Assembly: GCA_037974665.1 (NCBI GenBank)
Contig: CM075782.1
Location: 42,646,851 to 42,710,850, forward strand
Source of the DNA: Ehretia macrophylla
Lineage: Eukaryota > Streptophyta > Magnoliopsida > Boraginales > Ehretiaceae
Length of the DNA stretch: 64,000 bases
Direction of reading: 5' to 3'
The position numbers were made by a program, and so were the translations under genes. Positions 1-12,100 of the stretch are shown piece by piece; positions within the stretch are counted from its first letter, which is position 1; each line of letters begins with the position of its first letter. The notes beneath the pieces were generated by a model, which worked only from the letters and a program-made list of their open reading frames with translations, was not told where the DNA came from and did no database searches.

Positions 1-141
1 TCGGAGGTTCATGAAGGATTTCTCTAAGATTGCAGGACCGCTTACAAAGCTCACTCAAAAGAAAACAAAGTTCGTGTGGGATGACAAGTGTGAGAACAAC
101 TTCCAAGAATTGAAGAAAAGATTGACTACTGTACCTGTTCT
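1..141 (+). mobile_element. Outer Ty3/gypsy element, pol fragment left of the nested insertion
   Basis: This is a short piece of pol from the reverse transcriptase/RNase H junction of a Tekay-like chromovirus. The translated piece carries the family-typical stretch [17 protein letters not shown]. It runs up to the insertion point of the inner element at 141/142, and the same gene resumes at 9907, after the second copy of the 5-bp target duplication. The rest of this element's left side (5' LTR, gag, first part of pol) lies upstream of the window. It is a fossil, older than the element inserted into it. Confidence 0.9.
137..141. repeat. Target site duplication GTTCT, left copy (inner element)
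   Basis: GTTCT directly precedes the TGTGAAAC start of the left LTR and is repeated at 9907-9911 directly after the TTTACA end of the right LTR. A 5-bp duplication is what Ty3/gypsy integrases make. It fixes the exact ends of the inner element and shows that the insertion went into the outer element's pol. Confidence 0.93.
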
Positions 142-670
142 TGTGAAACCCCATTTTTCTGCTTATCTCGTTTTACGTGCTATACCTCGTTTTGCGTGCA
201 TATGACCTGTTTACGTGCTATAGGATCTAGAAAGCTATAATTTTGATGTCAATACTCCTAATACGTGCTAAATGTGCATTCATGAAATTTTCATCAAAAA
301 CGGGATCAGAAATTTTATCATCATCTTTTAGTGAATAGTGTTTTGGACGCACATCCGCTAAAATTTTGAAACTGGTCTTTTTAACCCTTCTAGACCTAGT
401 CCATAGACTTTAATAGACATGTGATTGATAAAAACAGATTTCAAATCGACATAAGAATTTATTAGGGTTTTTACACCACTTTTTGCGAAAAACCAAGTTT
501 TAAGCCGACTCGGGTGGAATTCTTTGAATGTAAAACTTCTTGTCACCTAAAAATAATCCACTTGAGATATCTTGGGGGTCACATAATTATTTTGAGCCTT
601 GGTGAGTAATAAAATGCCTTTAAAGTCCATAAAATACTAAAAATAATAAGTTTTTCTAACTTAAACTAAT

Positions 671-680
671 TTATATATTA
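671..680 (+). promoter_or_regulatory. TATA-like box in 5' LTR of inner element
   Basis: TTATATATTA lies about 30 bases before a leader-like stretch that begins near 700 with CACACTAGTTACACACACTC. The same box is in the right LTR at about 8062-8071. This is the natural place for the U3/R promoter. The start site is inferred from spacing only. Confidence 0.55.
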
Positions 681-908
681 ACTAATTTGCCTCACACTAG
701 TTACACACACTCACATAACACAAAAACACATCCAATTGCACACACAAGGCCGAGAGAAAGAAGGAGAAAAAGAAAAGAGAATTTTCAAGGCTTTTCAATC
801 AAATTTTCAAAGAAAAACTTGGTTTTTGTTCGTAAAACTTCGCACCGACTTGGATTCCGCTTGTTGGGCACGCACTTCACGCATCCCTAGGCTTTTATCG
901 CATCAAAG

Positions 909-2004
909 GTGAGAGAAAAATTCTAGATCTCAAAACTTGTCTTTTGCATTTTTGCGTATAAATGAATATTGAACCGTTAGAATTGTAATCTAATGTTAGA
1001 TTATTGCTCCTTGCGTGCTAGGGATCGTTTAGTGGTAATACTACGAATTTCTGTCGGATGTAGCATAATTTTTATTTTTCGGGTATTAAATTTTGATTAA
1101 AATGTTCAATGTTGAATTAATTGAGTTGCGATGATCGAAATCGATTGCCGTCGATTTCTAAATACTTGATAATTACATGTTAGCGCTGTTGTAATGCCGA
1201 ATTTTAGATTACATTGTTCGTGGGAAAGCCCGGAAAATTCAGCCAAGACATCCTAGGGTTTTAGGGTTATCGGGCATGATTTGGAGGTGTTATGGTGGAT
1301 TTCCGTGAGGGCTAATGTAGTACGTTGAATGGGTGAGTGATAGAAACTGATTTGGCAATGTTTGGGTTAGTAGAACGTAAGTTATGAATTTTTGAAGTTT
1401 AGGTTGTCATTCTTTAATTTCTTGAACGATGCCTTTAGATGATTGGGTGGTCTTTGAGTGTTGAATGGTGAGTTGATGGTGAGTAATTTAGGGTTTAATT
1501 GTGTATATAATGCATGTCCGGTTAGATGGCCTACTTTGTCATCTAACTAAGTTATTGTTGCTTAAATGATAATTGATGCTATCAATGATGAATAAATGAT
1601 GATTGATTGATTATTGATGATTGTTATGGAGTCTTGGTATGTGTGTGCCACCTCTCGAGCAGCGTTGGGCTGTAGGGTTGATAACGGCATGACTGCCAGA
1701 GGCTACCCCCAGCTCGCATGATGGAGGTGTCATGGAGGGAGGGGCTAGTGAGGTACTTCGGGTATGTGAGTAATGGGGAGTTATAAGAAGAACGGTTGAG
1801 ATCGTGATGGCGTTTGGAGCTATACCAACTAGATTATCCTTTATTGAATGGTTATATAGTTATGTGATGATAATGTTATTGTTGTTGTGTGTTTACTTGC
1901 TCAAAGGACTAAATCCAAGGAGCGTAGTGAATACTATCGAGATCTATCGGATCCTCACTGGGCTTATTTATATAAGCTCACTCTCTATTATTGCATGCTT
2001 ACAG
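909..2004 (+). other. Intron-like segment inside 5' LTR (inner element)
   Basis: The segment begins GTGAGA after ATCAAAG (donor-like). It ends in a pyrimidine-rich stretch with CTCAC, then TTGCATGCTTACAG (acceptor-like). The reading frame after it is acidic, ends YVPESYP, and stops at 2096. The same arrangement occurs in every LTR of the window, including other families, and at 8300-9394 in this element's right LTR. That splicing takes place is an inference. Confidence 0.5.
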
Positions 2005-2522
2005 GTGTTGCAGAGCCGGATTACGGGTACGTGCCTCCTGAGGAGGAAAATGTGCCTTACGTGGACGAGTCATATGTTCCAGAGTCTTATCCGTGATTCT
2101 GTGCTGTTATTTATCATGTATATTAGCTTAGTAGCCTTTTCTATGCTTTATAGTTCTTGTTGTATAGGATGTTGAAAAGAATATAAATTAGTTGTTACTA
2201 TTCTAGCAGCTTCTTTTGTCTATGGTTAAGTTGTTAGATGGGTCCCAACTTATTTTTGGAATGCATGATAAGTGTGAGGTATTGTATGGTATGTTGGAAC
2301 GGAGGCAGATAACGGGGACTGATTATTGTATATTACAGTTATGTTGTGTGTTGTTATGTTGTTGAGGAGTTGTTGTTTGTATGGTTATGGAATGGGATGT
2401 TTAATGTGATTAATGAGGTTGGTTTAGAACCTCAGTATTCTATTTACTGTCGTTATGCTGTCGAAATTCCGTTGCGTCCTGATTGATTATAGGAGGGGTC
2501 GAGTTGGGGCGTGACATTTAAG

Positions 2523-2534
2523 TGGTTTCAGAGC
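2523..2534 (+). other. Primer-binding site (initiator tRNA-Met type)
   Basis: TGGTTTCAGAGC lies six bases after the 5' LTR end. It matches TGGTATCAGAGC, the usual plant tRNA-iMet primer site, at 11 of 12 positions. It marks the start of the internal region. Confidence 0.85.
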
Positions 2535-2811
2535 GCATGTTAGTTGTCAGCCGAGGTATTCTCGGAATGTGGGTAATGGTCTTAGCATGAAAGTATGTAT
2601 GAAAAGAAAGAAAAGTGAATTATGTATTGATATGACTAAATGATTAAGTGATTATGTGATTTAAGTGCTTATGTGATTATGTGGTCAATTTGCTTATGTG
2701 ATTAAAACTTATGTGATCTATGTGCTTTATATGAGTTTGTTGTTTATGTGTTAAAAGTTGTATATAACCTGTTTACGTGCTATAACCTGTGCTAACTCTT
2801 TGATTAGTACG
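2535..2811 (+). repeat. Untranslated leader with short TTATGTGATTA-type repeats
   Basis: The stretch between the primer site and gag holds irregular direct repeats of GATTATGTG/CTTATGTGATTA at about 2638-2750. Just before gag comes CCTGTTTACGTGCTATA, which also occurs near the LTR start at about 208. Nothing in it looks coding. Confidence 0.7.
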
Positions 2812-3980
2812 ATGGCCAGTAGACCGAGGACTCGTGGTAGGCCCGAGATAGTAGATGAGGTTCCTGGTAGTGTGGCACAGGGCCGTGATAGGGGTGGTGA
2901 CAGGTTAGGGGCAGCAATGGATCGGATTGCAGATTTGATGGCTGGACAGGCCCAGTTGTTAGCAGGTCAGGCTGCTCAGACTCAGGCGTTGCAGGTTCAG
3001 ATACAGAATGTACAGGGTGGTAATCACGGTCGAGGTACTATGAAGGAGTTTCTGGGGTACTATCCTCCTAGATTTCAGGGAGACCCTGATGATAGGAAGG
3101 CCGAGTCGTGGATTAGTAAGTTAGAGAAAATTTTTGATCCTCTCGGGTACACTAATGAGAGGAAGGTGACTTCTGCTGTCTATTTGCTTGATGATGAGGC
3201 AGAGGAGTGGTGGCGCACTCTGAGAGCCAGTTGGGAGACCCGGGGTGTTCCGTATGTTTGGGATGCCTTTCTGACTGCTTTTAGGGATAAGTATGTCCCG
3301 AGGGTTGCACGAGAAAGGAGAGAGGCTGAGTTACTGTCTTTGGTACAGGGGGATTCTACTGTGGCTCAGTATGAGGCTACATTCACTAGGTTGTCCCGGT
3401 ATGCACTGGAGTTTGTAGCTGTGGAGGAGAGGAAGACCCGTAGATTTATGTTGGGCTTGAGGCCCGAGATTCAGGATGCAATGGCTCTGAATCGCTATGA
3501 TATCTTCACTGAGGCTTTTGATGCAGCTTCTAGGTTAGAGAAGAGGAAAGAGGATCAAATTGTCTCCAGTCAGCCTAGTAAGAGGTCGTATCAGCCACAG
3601 GGCCAGCAGGTTATATATAGGCCTCCAGTATAGCAGGTTGTCTACAGGCCACCAGCCCAGCAGGGTTCTTATAGGCCACAGGGTCAGCAGAGTTACTATC
3701 GGCCTCAGTTTCAGCAGGGGTCATATCAGGTTCAGACTCAGTATAGGCCAGCCCAGTCTCAGGGTCAGTACAGGCCTAGTGTGGTGAGACCTCAGCAGCA
3801 GGCTGTATCAGCTGCTTCATCAGCTTGTGGTTCTTGTAGGGGCAGTGTTAGTACCATATCATCGCAGTGTAATTACTGCAAGCGCCTAGGGCATGTGGAG
3901 TCCGACTGCCGGGTAAAGGCAGGGACATGTTTGGGTTGTGGTAGCAGCGAGCATAGGGCGAAGGATTGCCCTAGATATGT
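2812..3980 (+). pseudogene. gag: gag region of inner element
   Basis: I prefer the ATG at 2812 (MASRPRTRGRPE) to the upstream ATG at 2758, because it begins the conserved basic N-terminus of Tekay-like Gag. A retrotransposon Gag domain (about 3040-3540) includes the typical KAESWISKLEKIF, EEWWRTLR and YEATFTRLSRYA segments. It is followed by a Q/Y/R-rich low-complexity stretch (about 3560-3800) and two CCHC zinc knuckles at about 3868-3975 (spacing C-X2-C-X4-H-X4-C in both). Gag would form the particle and bind RNA. This copy is part of a broken element. Confidence 0.88.
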
Positions 3981-6900
3981 GAGGATTGAGGGTCGGGCAG
4001 CGACTCAGGGTTACCAGGGTAGGCCTACGGGCAGTGTATCACAGCAGCAGCGGGTTCAGGCTCGAGCTTATGCAGTTGATATGGAGGAGATGCCTGAGGA
4101 GACTGTAGTGGTGGAAGGTAACTTCCTTATACTTGATCAACTTGTTAAAGTGTTGATTGATTCTGGTGCTACGCATTCTTTCATTACTCCTGCTTGTGTG
4201 CAACGTGTTAATTTGCAACCTGAAAGATTGCCTTATGTGGTTGAGATTAGTACCTCTTTGACTGATAAGTATGTTACTGGCTTAGTATGTAAGGATTGTA
4301 TAATACATGTTAAGGGGCATAATTTTCCTTCGGACCTTATTTTATTTCCTATCCGAGGGTATGATGTTATCTTGGGTATGGATTGTCTTTCTAAGTATGA
4401 TGCCCAGTTGAACTGTAGAACCAAGGTAGTACAGTTTCGTTTGCCAGATCAGCCAGTAGTAGAGGTAGCGGGTAACCGGGGTGCTAAGACGAGTTTTGTT
4501 ATCTCAGCAACTAAAGCCGTTAAGTTGGTGAGTAAGGGGTGTTCGGGTTATCTAGCTTATTTGATCAACAAACCATCTGATAAGTTACAGCTAGAGGAAG
4601 TCCCCATTATCCGGGAATATCCTAATGTATTTCCCGAGGAGTTGCCAGGGTTGCCGCCAGAGAGGGATATAGAATTTGTGATTAGTCTTGTTCCCGGTAC
4701 TCAACCTATTTCTAAATCGGCATACCGGATGGCACCAGCTGAGTTGAAGGAGTTGAAAACTCAGTTGCAGGAGTTATTGGAGAAGAGATTCATTCAGCAG
4801 AGTTCTTCACCTTGGGGAGCTCCTGTTTTATTTGTGAAAAAGAAGGATGGTACTTTGAGATTGTGTATTGATTACCGTGGTTTGAATCAGGTAACCATCA
4901 AGAATAAATATCCTTTGCCACTGATTGACGAGTTGTTTGATCAACTTCAAGGAGCTAAAGTCTACTCTAAATTTGATTTGAGGCAGAGGTATTCTCAACT
5001 TCGGATTCGTACGGAGGATGTTCCGAAGTCTGCCTTCAGGACTCGGTACGGGCATTATGAGTTTGTAGTTATGCCCTTTGGATTAACTAATGCACCGGCA
5101 GCATTCATGGATCTTATGCATCGAGTCTTTCAGCCGTACTTGGACCAGTTCGTGGTGATTTTTATGATATTTTAGTCTATTCTAAATCTGAATCGGAGCA
5201 CGAGCAACATCTACGGCTTGTACTAGAGAAGCTGCAGGAGCATCAGTTGTTGGCCAAGTTTAGCAAATGTGAATTTTGGCTGCAACGCATATCTTTTCTT
5301 GGCCATGTTATTACACAGAGTGGTATTTCTGTAGATCCCACTAAGATTGAGGTAGTGATGTCTTGAAAACGGCCAGAGAATGTTTCTGAGGTCCGTAACT
5401 TTCTTGGCTTGGCGGGTTATTATCGTAGGTTTGTCAAGGACTTCTCGAAGATTGCTGGGCCACTATCTAAGTTGACTCAGAAACGGACTATCTTTAATTG
5501 GGATGAGAAGTGTGAGAGTGGGTTTCAGGAGTTGAAAAAGAGGTTGACTACTGCTCCAGTACTTGCTCTACCAGAGGGGACCGATAATATGGTCATTTAC
5601 AGTGATGCATCCAAGGAGGGCTTGGGATGTGTTCTTATGCAGAATGGCCGAGTTATTGCCTATGCTTCTCGAAAGTTGAAGCCTTATGAAGAAAACTATC
5701 CGACTCATGATCTTGAGTTGGCAGCAGTTGTCTTTGCACTCAAGAAGTGGCGTCATTATCTGTGGGGAAGTAAGTTTGAGATTTTCACTGATCATAAGAG
5801 TCTTAAGTACTTATTCTCACAGAAGGAGTTAAATATGCGCCAGAGGAGATGGATGGAGCTTCTTGGAGATTATAATTGTTCTATCAATTATCTGCCTGGA
5901 AAGGCAAATGTTGTAGCAGATGCTCTCAGCCGGAAGGCTAGTATTTCTTGTTTGGCTGTCAAGAAGTGGGAGGTTCTTGAGGAGTTTAGTTATTGGAGAC
6001 CAGAGTTGACTCAGGTTGGGGTGATGTGTTCACATCTCCGTATTCAGCCTTTATTATTGTCTCAGATCAGGGAAGCTCAGCAACTTGATGTTAAACTTCA
6101 GAAGATCAAGGATCAGATCACTAATGATCAGTCTGACTTCAAAGTACATGAGGACGGTATTCTTCGTTTTTGGAACAGGGTATGTGTTCCCGATGAGCCG
6201 AGTTTGAGGCGAGGTATTCTGGAAGAAGCTCATAATTCTAAGTACACCATTCATCCCGGTAGAACTAAGATGTATCGGGATTTGAAGCAACATTACTGGT
6301 GGAATAATATGAAGAGGGAGGTTGCTCAGTTTGTATCTAGATGTTTGACTTGTCAGAGGGTGAAAGCCGAGCATCAACGACCTGCAGGTTTGCTTCAGCC
6401 GTTGGCTATACCAGAGTGGAAATGGGAGCATATTACGATGGACTTTGTCTCTGGTTTGCCTAGAACACCGAGGGGTAATGATGCAGTTTGGGTTGTCGTA
6501 GATCGTTTGACGAAGACAGCTCATTTTATTGCAATGAGGATGGGAGATGAGGTTACAAAGTTGACGGGTCTCTATCTAGATCAGATTGTTAGACTTCACG
6601 GGATTCCATCTAGTATTGTCTCAGATCGAGATCCTCGATTTATTTCTCGTTTGTGGGAGAAACTTTAGGAGACTTTGGGTACTCAGTTGAATTTCAGTAC
6701 CGCATATCATCCATAGACCGACGGTTAGTCTGAGAGGACTATTCAAATTCTGGATGATATGCTCAGGGCTTGTGTTCTCGACTTCGGAAAGAACTGGGAG
6801 AAACATCTACCACTTGCCGAGTTCGCCTATAACAATAGTTATCAAGCTACTATTGGGATGGCACCTTTTGCAGCTCTTTACGGTCGTAAGTGCCATTCAC

Positions 6901-7466
6901 CTTTATATTGGGACGAGGTAGGAGAGATGAAGACTGTTGATCCGACTATTATGCCAGAACTTCTTGAGAAGATTGAAAATGTACAGTTGATCAGGCAGAG
7001 AATGCTTACGGCACAGAGTAGATTCAAGAGTTATGCTGATAAGCGTCGACGGGACTTGGAGTTTGCAGTTAGAGATCGGGTTTTCTTGAGATTGTCTCCT
7101 TGAAAGGGGTTTGCTCGTTATGGTAAAGGTGGTAAGCTGAGTCCGAGATTTGTTGGGCCGTTTGAGATTACTGGCAGGGTTGGTAAGTTGGCATATCGGT
7201 TGGCTTTACCGGAGAATTTCTCTAATGTCCATGATATATTTCACGTGTCTAATTTACGGAAATACAATCCGGATTCTTCTTATATTCTTGAGCTAGAGCC
7301 GTTAGAGCTTCGAGAGAATTTGACTTATGACGAGCGTCCGATTCGTATTCTAGATCAGATGGACAAAGAGTTGAGGTCGAAGAGGATTCCTATGGTTAAG
7401 GTGTTGTGGAAGCATCACGACATTGAGGAAGCTACGTGGGAGAGACGAGATCAGATGCAGCAGTAG
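3981..7466 (+). pseudogene. pol: pol region of inner element (protease-RT-RNase H-integrase-chromodomain), broken
   Basis: Domains in order with approximate positions: aspartic protease around [11 protein letters not shown] (about 4100-4440); reverse transcriptase (about 4740-5250; [20 protein letters not shown]); RNase H (about 5590-5935; [31 protein letters not shown]); integrase with HHCC zinc finger (about 6225-6360) and catalytic core (to about 6960); a GPF/Y-like segment near 7140; and a C-terminal chromodomain (about 7330-7460). The chromodomain is the feature by which chromoviruses are thought to favour heterochromatin, which fits the satellite setting. The region is interrupted by several breaks and is a fossil. 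Confidence 0.9.
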
Positions 7467-7495
7467 TACCCAGATCTATTCCGTACATCAAGTAA

Positions 7496-7532
7496 GAATT
7501 TCGAGGATGAAATTTCTATAAGGGGGAGAGAA
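7496..7532 (+). promoter_or_regulatory. Pre-PPT palindrome plus polypurine tract (inner element)
   Basis: GAATTTCGAGGATGAAATTT is a near-perfect inverted repeat, followed by the purine tract AAGGGGGAGAGAA that abuts the 3' LTR at 7533. The tract primes plus-strand DNA synthesis in LTR elements. The palindrome recurs at the same place in the other two families of this window. Confidence 0.8.
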
Positions 7533-9906
7533 TGTGAAACCCCACTTTTTTACTTATCTCGTTTTACGTGCTATACCTCGTTTTGCGTGTATATGACCTG
7601 TTTATGTGCTATAGGACCTAGAAAGTTATAATTTTGATGTCAATACTCCTAATACGTGTTAAATGTGCATTCATGAAATTTTCATAAAAAACGGGATCAG
7701 AAATTTTATCGTCGTCTTTTAGTGAATAGTATTTTGGACGCACGTCTGCTAAAATTTTGAAACTGGTCTTTTTAACCCTTCTAGACCTAGTCCATAGACT
7801 TTAATAGACCTGTGATTGATAAAAACAGATTTCAAATCGGCTTAGGAATTTATTAGGGTTTTTACACCACTTTTTGCAAAAAATCGAGTTTTAAGCCGAC
7901 TCGGGTGGAATTCTTTGAATGTAAAACTTCTTGTCACCTAAAAATAATCCACTTGAGATATCTTGGGGGTTGCATAATTATTTTGAGCCTTGGTGAGTAA
8001 TAAAATGCCTTTAAAGTCCATAAAATACTAAAAATAATAAGTTTTTCTAACTTAAACTAATTTATATATTAACTAATTTGCCTCACACTAGTTACACACA
8101 CTCACATAACACAAAAACACATCCAATTGCACACACAAGGCCGAGAGAAAGAAGGAGAAAAAGAAAAGAGAATTTTCAAGGTTTTTCAATCAAAATTTCA
8201 AAGAAAAACTTGGTTTTTGTCCGTAAAACTTCGCACCGACTTGGATTCCGCTTGTTGGGCATGCAGTTCACGCATCCCTAGGCTTTTATCGTGTCAAAGG
8301 TGATAGAAAAATTCTAGATCTCAAAACTTGTCTTTTGCATTTTTGCGTATAAATGAAGATTGAATCGTTAGAATTGTAATCTGATGTTAGATTATTGCTC
8401 CTTGTGTGCTAGGGATCGTTTAGTGGTAATACTACGAATTTCTGTCGGATGTAGCATACTTTTTTATTTTTCGGGTATTAAATTTTGATTAAAATGTTCA
8501 ATGTTGAATTAATTGAGTTGCGATGATCGAAATCTATTGCCGTAGATTTCTAAATACTTGATAATTACGTGTTAGCACTGTTGTAATGCCGAATTTTCGA
8601 TTACATTGCTCGTGGGAAAGTCCGGAAAATTCAGCCAAGACATCCTAGGGTTTTAGGGTTATCGGGCATGATTTGGAGGTGTTATGGTGGATTTCCGTGA
8701 GGGCTAATGTAGTAGGTTGAATGGGTGAGTGATAGAAACTGATTTGGCAATGTTTGGGTTAGTAGAACGTAAGTTATGAATTTTTGAAGTTTAGGTTGTC
8801 ATTCTTTAATTTCTTGAACGATGCCTTTAGATGATTGGGTGGTCTTTGAGTGTTGAATGGTGAGTTGTTGGTGAGTAATCTAGGGTTTAATTGTGTATAT
8901 AATGCATGTCCGGTTAGATGGCCTACTTTGTCATCTAACTAAGTTATTGTTGCTTAAATGATAATTGATGCTATCAATGGTGAATAAATGATGATTGATT
9001 GATGATTGATGATGATTATGGAGTCTTGGTATGTGTGTGCCACATCTCGGGCAGCGTCGGGCTGTTGGGTTGATAACGGCATGACTACCAGAGGTTACCC
9101 CCAGCTCGCATGACGGAGGTGTCATGGAGGGAGAGGCTAGTGAGGTACCTCGGGTGCATGAGTAATGGGGAGTTATAAGAAGAACAGTTGAGATCGTGAT
9201 GGCGTTTGGAGCTACACCAACTAGAGTATCCTTTATTGAATGGTTATATAGTTATGTGATGACAATGTTATTGTTGTTGTGTTTACTTGCTCAAAGGACT
9301 AAATCCAAGGAGCATAGTGAATACTGTCGAGATCTATCGAATCCTCACTGGGCTTATTTATATAAGCTCACTCTCTATTATTGCATGCTTACAGGTGTTG
9401 CAGAGCCGGATTACGGGTACGTGCCTCATGAGGAGGAAAATGTGCCTTACGTGGACGAGTCATATGTTCCAGAGTCTTATCCGTGATTCTGTGCTGTTAT
9501 TTATCATGTATATTAGCTTAGTAGCCTTTTCTATGCTTTATAGTTCTTGTTGTATAGGATGTTGAAAAGAATATAAATTAGTTGTTACTATTCTAGCAGC
9601 TTCTTTTGTCTATGGTTAAGATGTTAGATGGGTCCCAACTTATTTTTGAAATGTATGATAAGGTTGAGGTATTGTATGTTATGTTGGAACGGAGGCAGAT
9701 AACGAGGACTGATTATTGTATATTACAGTTATGTTGTGTGTTGTTATGTTGTTGAGGAGTTGTTGTTTGTATGGTTATGGAATGGGATGTTTAATGTTAT
9801 TAATGAGGTTGGTTTAGAACCTCGGTATTCTATTTACTGTCGTTATGCTGCCGAAATTCCGTTGCGTCCTGACTGATTATAGGAGGGGTCGAGTTGGGGC
9901 TTTACA
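7533..9906 (+). repeat. 3' LTR of inner element (2374 bp)
   Basis: It is the partner of 142-2516, starting TGTGAAACCCC and ending GGGGCTTTACA. Differences are scattered substitutions with few small length changes, somewhat denser in the first 400 bp. It holds the same TATA-like box, leader, donor-like site (8299/8300), acceptor-like site (9394/9395) and short acidic frame as its partner. Confidence 0.93.
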
Positions 9907-11865
9907 GTTCTTGCATTGCCTAAAGGGAGTCAAGGTTTTGTAATCTATAGTGATGCTTCGAAGGAAGGACTAGGTTATGTGTTGATGCAAAATGGTATAG
10001 TGGTTGCATATGCTTCTAGGAAACCGAAGCCGTATGAATTGAACTACCCGACGCATGATTTGGAGTTAGCGACTGTTGTGTTTGCGCTCAAGAAATGGAG
10101 GCACTATCTGTGGGGTAACAAGTTCGAGGTATTTACTGATCACAAGAGCTTGAAATACTTGTTCTCACAAAAAGAGTTGAATATGAGGCAAAGGCTGTGG
10201 ATGGAGCTTTTGGATGATTATAACTGCACAATCAATTATGTGCCCGGTAAAGCAAATGTAGTTGCAGATGCTTTAAGTAGGAAAACAAGCATGGCAAAAT
10301 TGAAAGTTAAGGTGCAGGAGTTGTTGGAGGAAGCATTTTTGTAGAAACCACAATGACTCGAAAAGGGTTACTATTTGCCACTACACAGGTTCAATCGACC
10401 TTGTTGTCTGAATTACGAGAGGCTCAACAGAAGGACCAACAGTTTCAGAAGATTAAAGAAAGCAACACAGATTTCAAGTTTCATGATGATGGTATTTGGA
10501 GGTTTATGAATCGGATTTATGTTCCTAATGATCCAGAGTTGAAAAAGAAGATTCTTGAAGAAACCCATAATTCAAGATACACTATTCACCCCGGCGGAAC
10601 AAAGATGTACCAGGATTTGAAGCAACACTATTGGTGGAATAACATGAAGAGAGAGATCGCGAAATTTGTGGCACGGTGTTTGACTTGCCAGAGAGTCAAA
10701 GCAGAACATCAACGACCAGCAGGTTTACTACAGCCGTTGGAGATTCTTCAATGGAAATGGGAACATATAACTATGGACTTTGTTATGGACCTGCCCAGGT
10801 CACAAAAGGCTCATGACGCTGTTTGGGTCATAGTGGATAGATTGACTAAGTCAGCGCATTTCTTACCGATGAACAAGGAGGATAGTCCTGAGAAATTGGG
10901 AGATATGTATGTGGCGGAGATTGTAAGATTGCACGAGACGCCTGTGAGTCTTATATCGGATAGGGATCCTTGTTTTACTTCCTGATTTTGGAAGCGATTG
11001 CAAGATGCTTTGGGAACGAAGTTGAGTTTCAACACGGCTTATCACCCTCAGACTGATGAACAATCTGAGAGAACTATTCAGATTCTGGAGGATATGCTGA
11101 GGGTGTGTGTTTTAGACTTCGGGAAAGGTTGGGAGAAATACCTGTCTCTAGCGGAGTTCGCTTATAATAATAGTTATCAGGCCACTATCGAGATGGCCCC
11201 ATTTGAGGCGTTGTATGGACGTAAGTATCGATCCCCAATTTACTGGGATGAAGTAGGTGAAACGAAGACTTTTGACCCGACCCTTTTACCTGAACTTATG
11301 AAGACTGTTGATAATATCCACCTCGTTCGGAAACGGATGCTTACCGTCCAAAGCAGGCATAAAAGTTATGCAGACCGATGGAGACGGAGCCTAGAGTTTG
11401 AGGTCGGTGACAAGGTGTTCTTGAAGATATATCCCCGGAGAGGACTAATTAAACATGGCAAGGGTGGAAAGTTGAGCCCGAGGTTTGTAGGACCATTCGA
11501 GATAATTGAGAAGGTTGGCAAATTAGCGTATCGCCTGGCACTAACCCAAAACCTCTCCAATATTCACGATGTTTTTCATGTTTCAATGCTACGGAAGTAT
11601 CATCCTGATCCCTCGCATATCTTGGAGCCAGAGTCGTTGTAGCTTCGGGAGAACTTGGCTTATGAAGAGAAGCCCATTCGGATCCTAGACCAGCAAGATC
11701 GGGAGTTGCACAACAAATCTATACCGATGGTGAAAGTGTTGTGGGATCACCATGGAGTTGAAGAAGCAACGTGGGAAAGGCAAGACCATATGGAGCAACA
11801 GTATCCAGCTTTATTTCAAAGGTAATATTGAATTTCGGGACAAAATTCTTTTAAGGAGGGGAGGA
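9907..11865 (+). pseudogene. pol: Outer Ty3/gypsy element, remaining pol (RNase H, integrase, chromodomain), broken
   Basis: The segment opens with the second copy of GTTCT and continues the gene left at 141. Visible domains are RNase H (about 9935-10290; [31 protein letters not shown]), integrase zinc finger (about 10560-10700), integrase core (about 10740-11310), GPF/Y-like part near 11480 and a chromodomain (about 11650-11815; VKVLWDHHGVEEATWERQ). It is clearly related to the inner element but differs throughout, so it is a separate Tekay-like family. It has a few breaks besides the large insertion. Confidence 0.9.
11830..11865 (+). promoter_or_regulatory. Pre-PPT palindrome plus polypurine tract (outer element)
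   Basis: GAATTTCGGGACAAAATTC is an imperfect inverted repeat, followed by a purine tract AAGGAGGGGAGGA directly before the TGTGAGGCC start of the LTR. Position and form match 7496-7532. Confidence 0.78.
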
Positions 11866-11874
11866 TGTGAGGCC

Positions 11875-12100
11875 TGATCTCGATTTACGTGCGATACCTT
11901 ATTTCATGTGTCCTAACCTAGATTTGCGTGCCTTGACCTAGGTTTAAGAATTGTGTTTCGTTTTGTGTGCCTTGCATTGAATTACGTGCATTCATTTAGG
12001 GTTGCGTGCATTTACTTAGAAAACGTGCATTCATCTCGTAGTTCGTGCCTTGTCTCGTAGTACGTGCCCTAAACCTAGGAAAGCGTGCCCTCACGCTAAT
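11875..12100 (+). repeat. ACGTGC-cored degenerate short tandem repeats at LTR start (outer element)
   Basis: The pattern TTACGTGC, TTGCGTGCCTTGACCTA, TTACGTGCATTCA, TTCGTGCC recurs about every 20-25 bases. Several copies keep an ACGTG core, the core of plant G-box/ABRE elements. The position in U3 fits an enhancer-like array, but function is inferred. Confidence 0.65.

Larger units (their letters stand above)
142..2516 (+). repeat. 5' LTR of inner element (2375 bp)
   Basis: The LTR starts TGTGAAACCCC and ends GGGCGTGACA, and matches 7533-9906 along its length. From left to right it holds ACGTGC-cored short repeats (about 175-270), a TATA-like box (671-680), a purine-rich leader (about 700-908), a splice-donor-like AAAG/GTGAG at 908/909, and an acceptor-like CTTACAG/GTG at 2004/2005. 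A short acidic reading frame follows the acceptor. No host gene is present in this stretch; short open frames here are LTR sequence. Confidence 0.93.
142..9906 (+). mobile_element. Inner full-length Ty3/gypsy (Tekay/Del-like chromovirus), broken
   Basis: A 9765-bp LTR retrotransposon with both LTRs, a primer-binding site, a gag region, a pol region in the order protease, reverse transcriptase, RNase H, integrase, chromodomain, a polypurine tract, and a perfect 5-bp target duplication. The integrase-RT order and the C-terminal chromodomain (VKVLWKHHDIEEATWERR) place it among plant chromoviruses, most likely the Tekay/Del clade. Hand comparison of the LTRs gives about 3-4% difference. At the grass rate of 1.3e-8 per site per year that is about 1-1.5 million years, but the rate for this lineage is unknown. 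The coding region carries several breaks, so it is a fossil. Confidence 0.93.

Noticed and set aside
687-890. 67-codon frame rich in His/Thr/Arg, repeated at 8078-8281
   Set aside because: It lies in the purine-rich LTR leader; low-complexity composition explains the open frame.
1804-2175. 123-codon hydrophobic frame in the inner element's LTR
   Set aside because: It overlaps the shorter acidic frame in another phase, is not kept in the other LTR families, and crosses the acceptor-like site.
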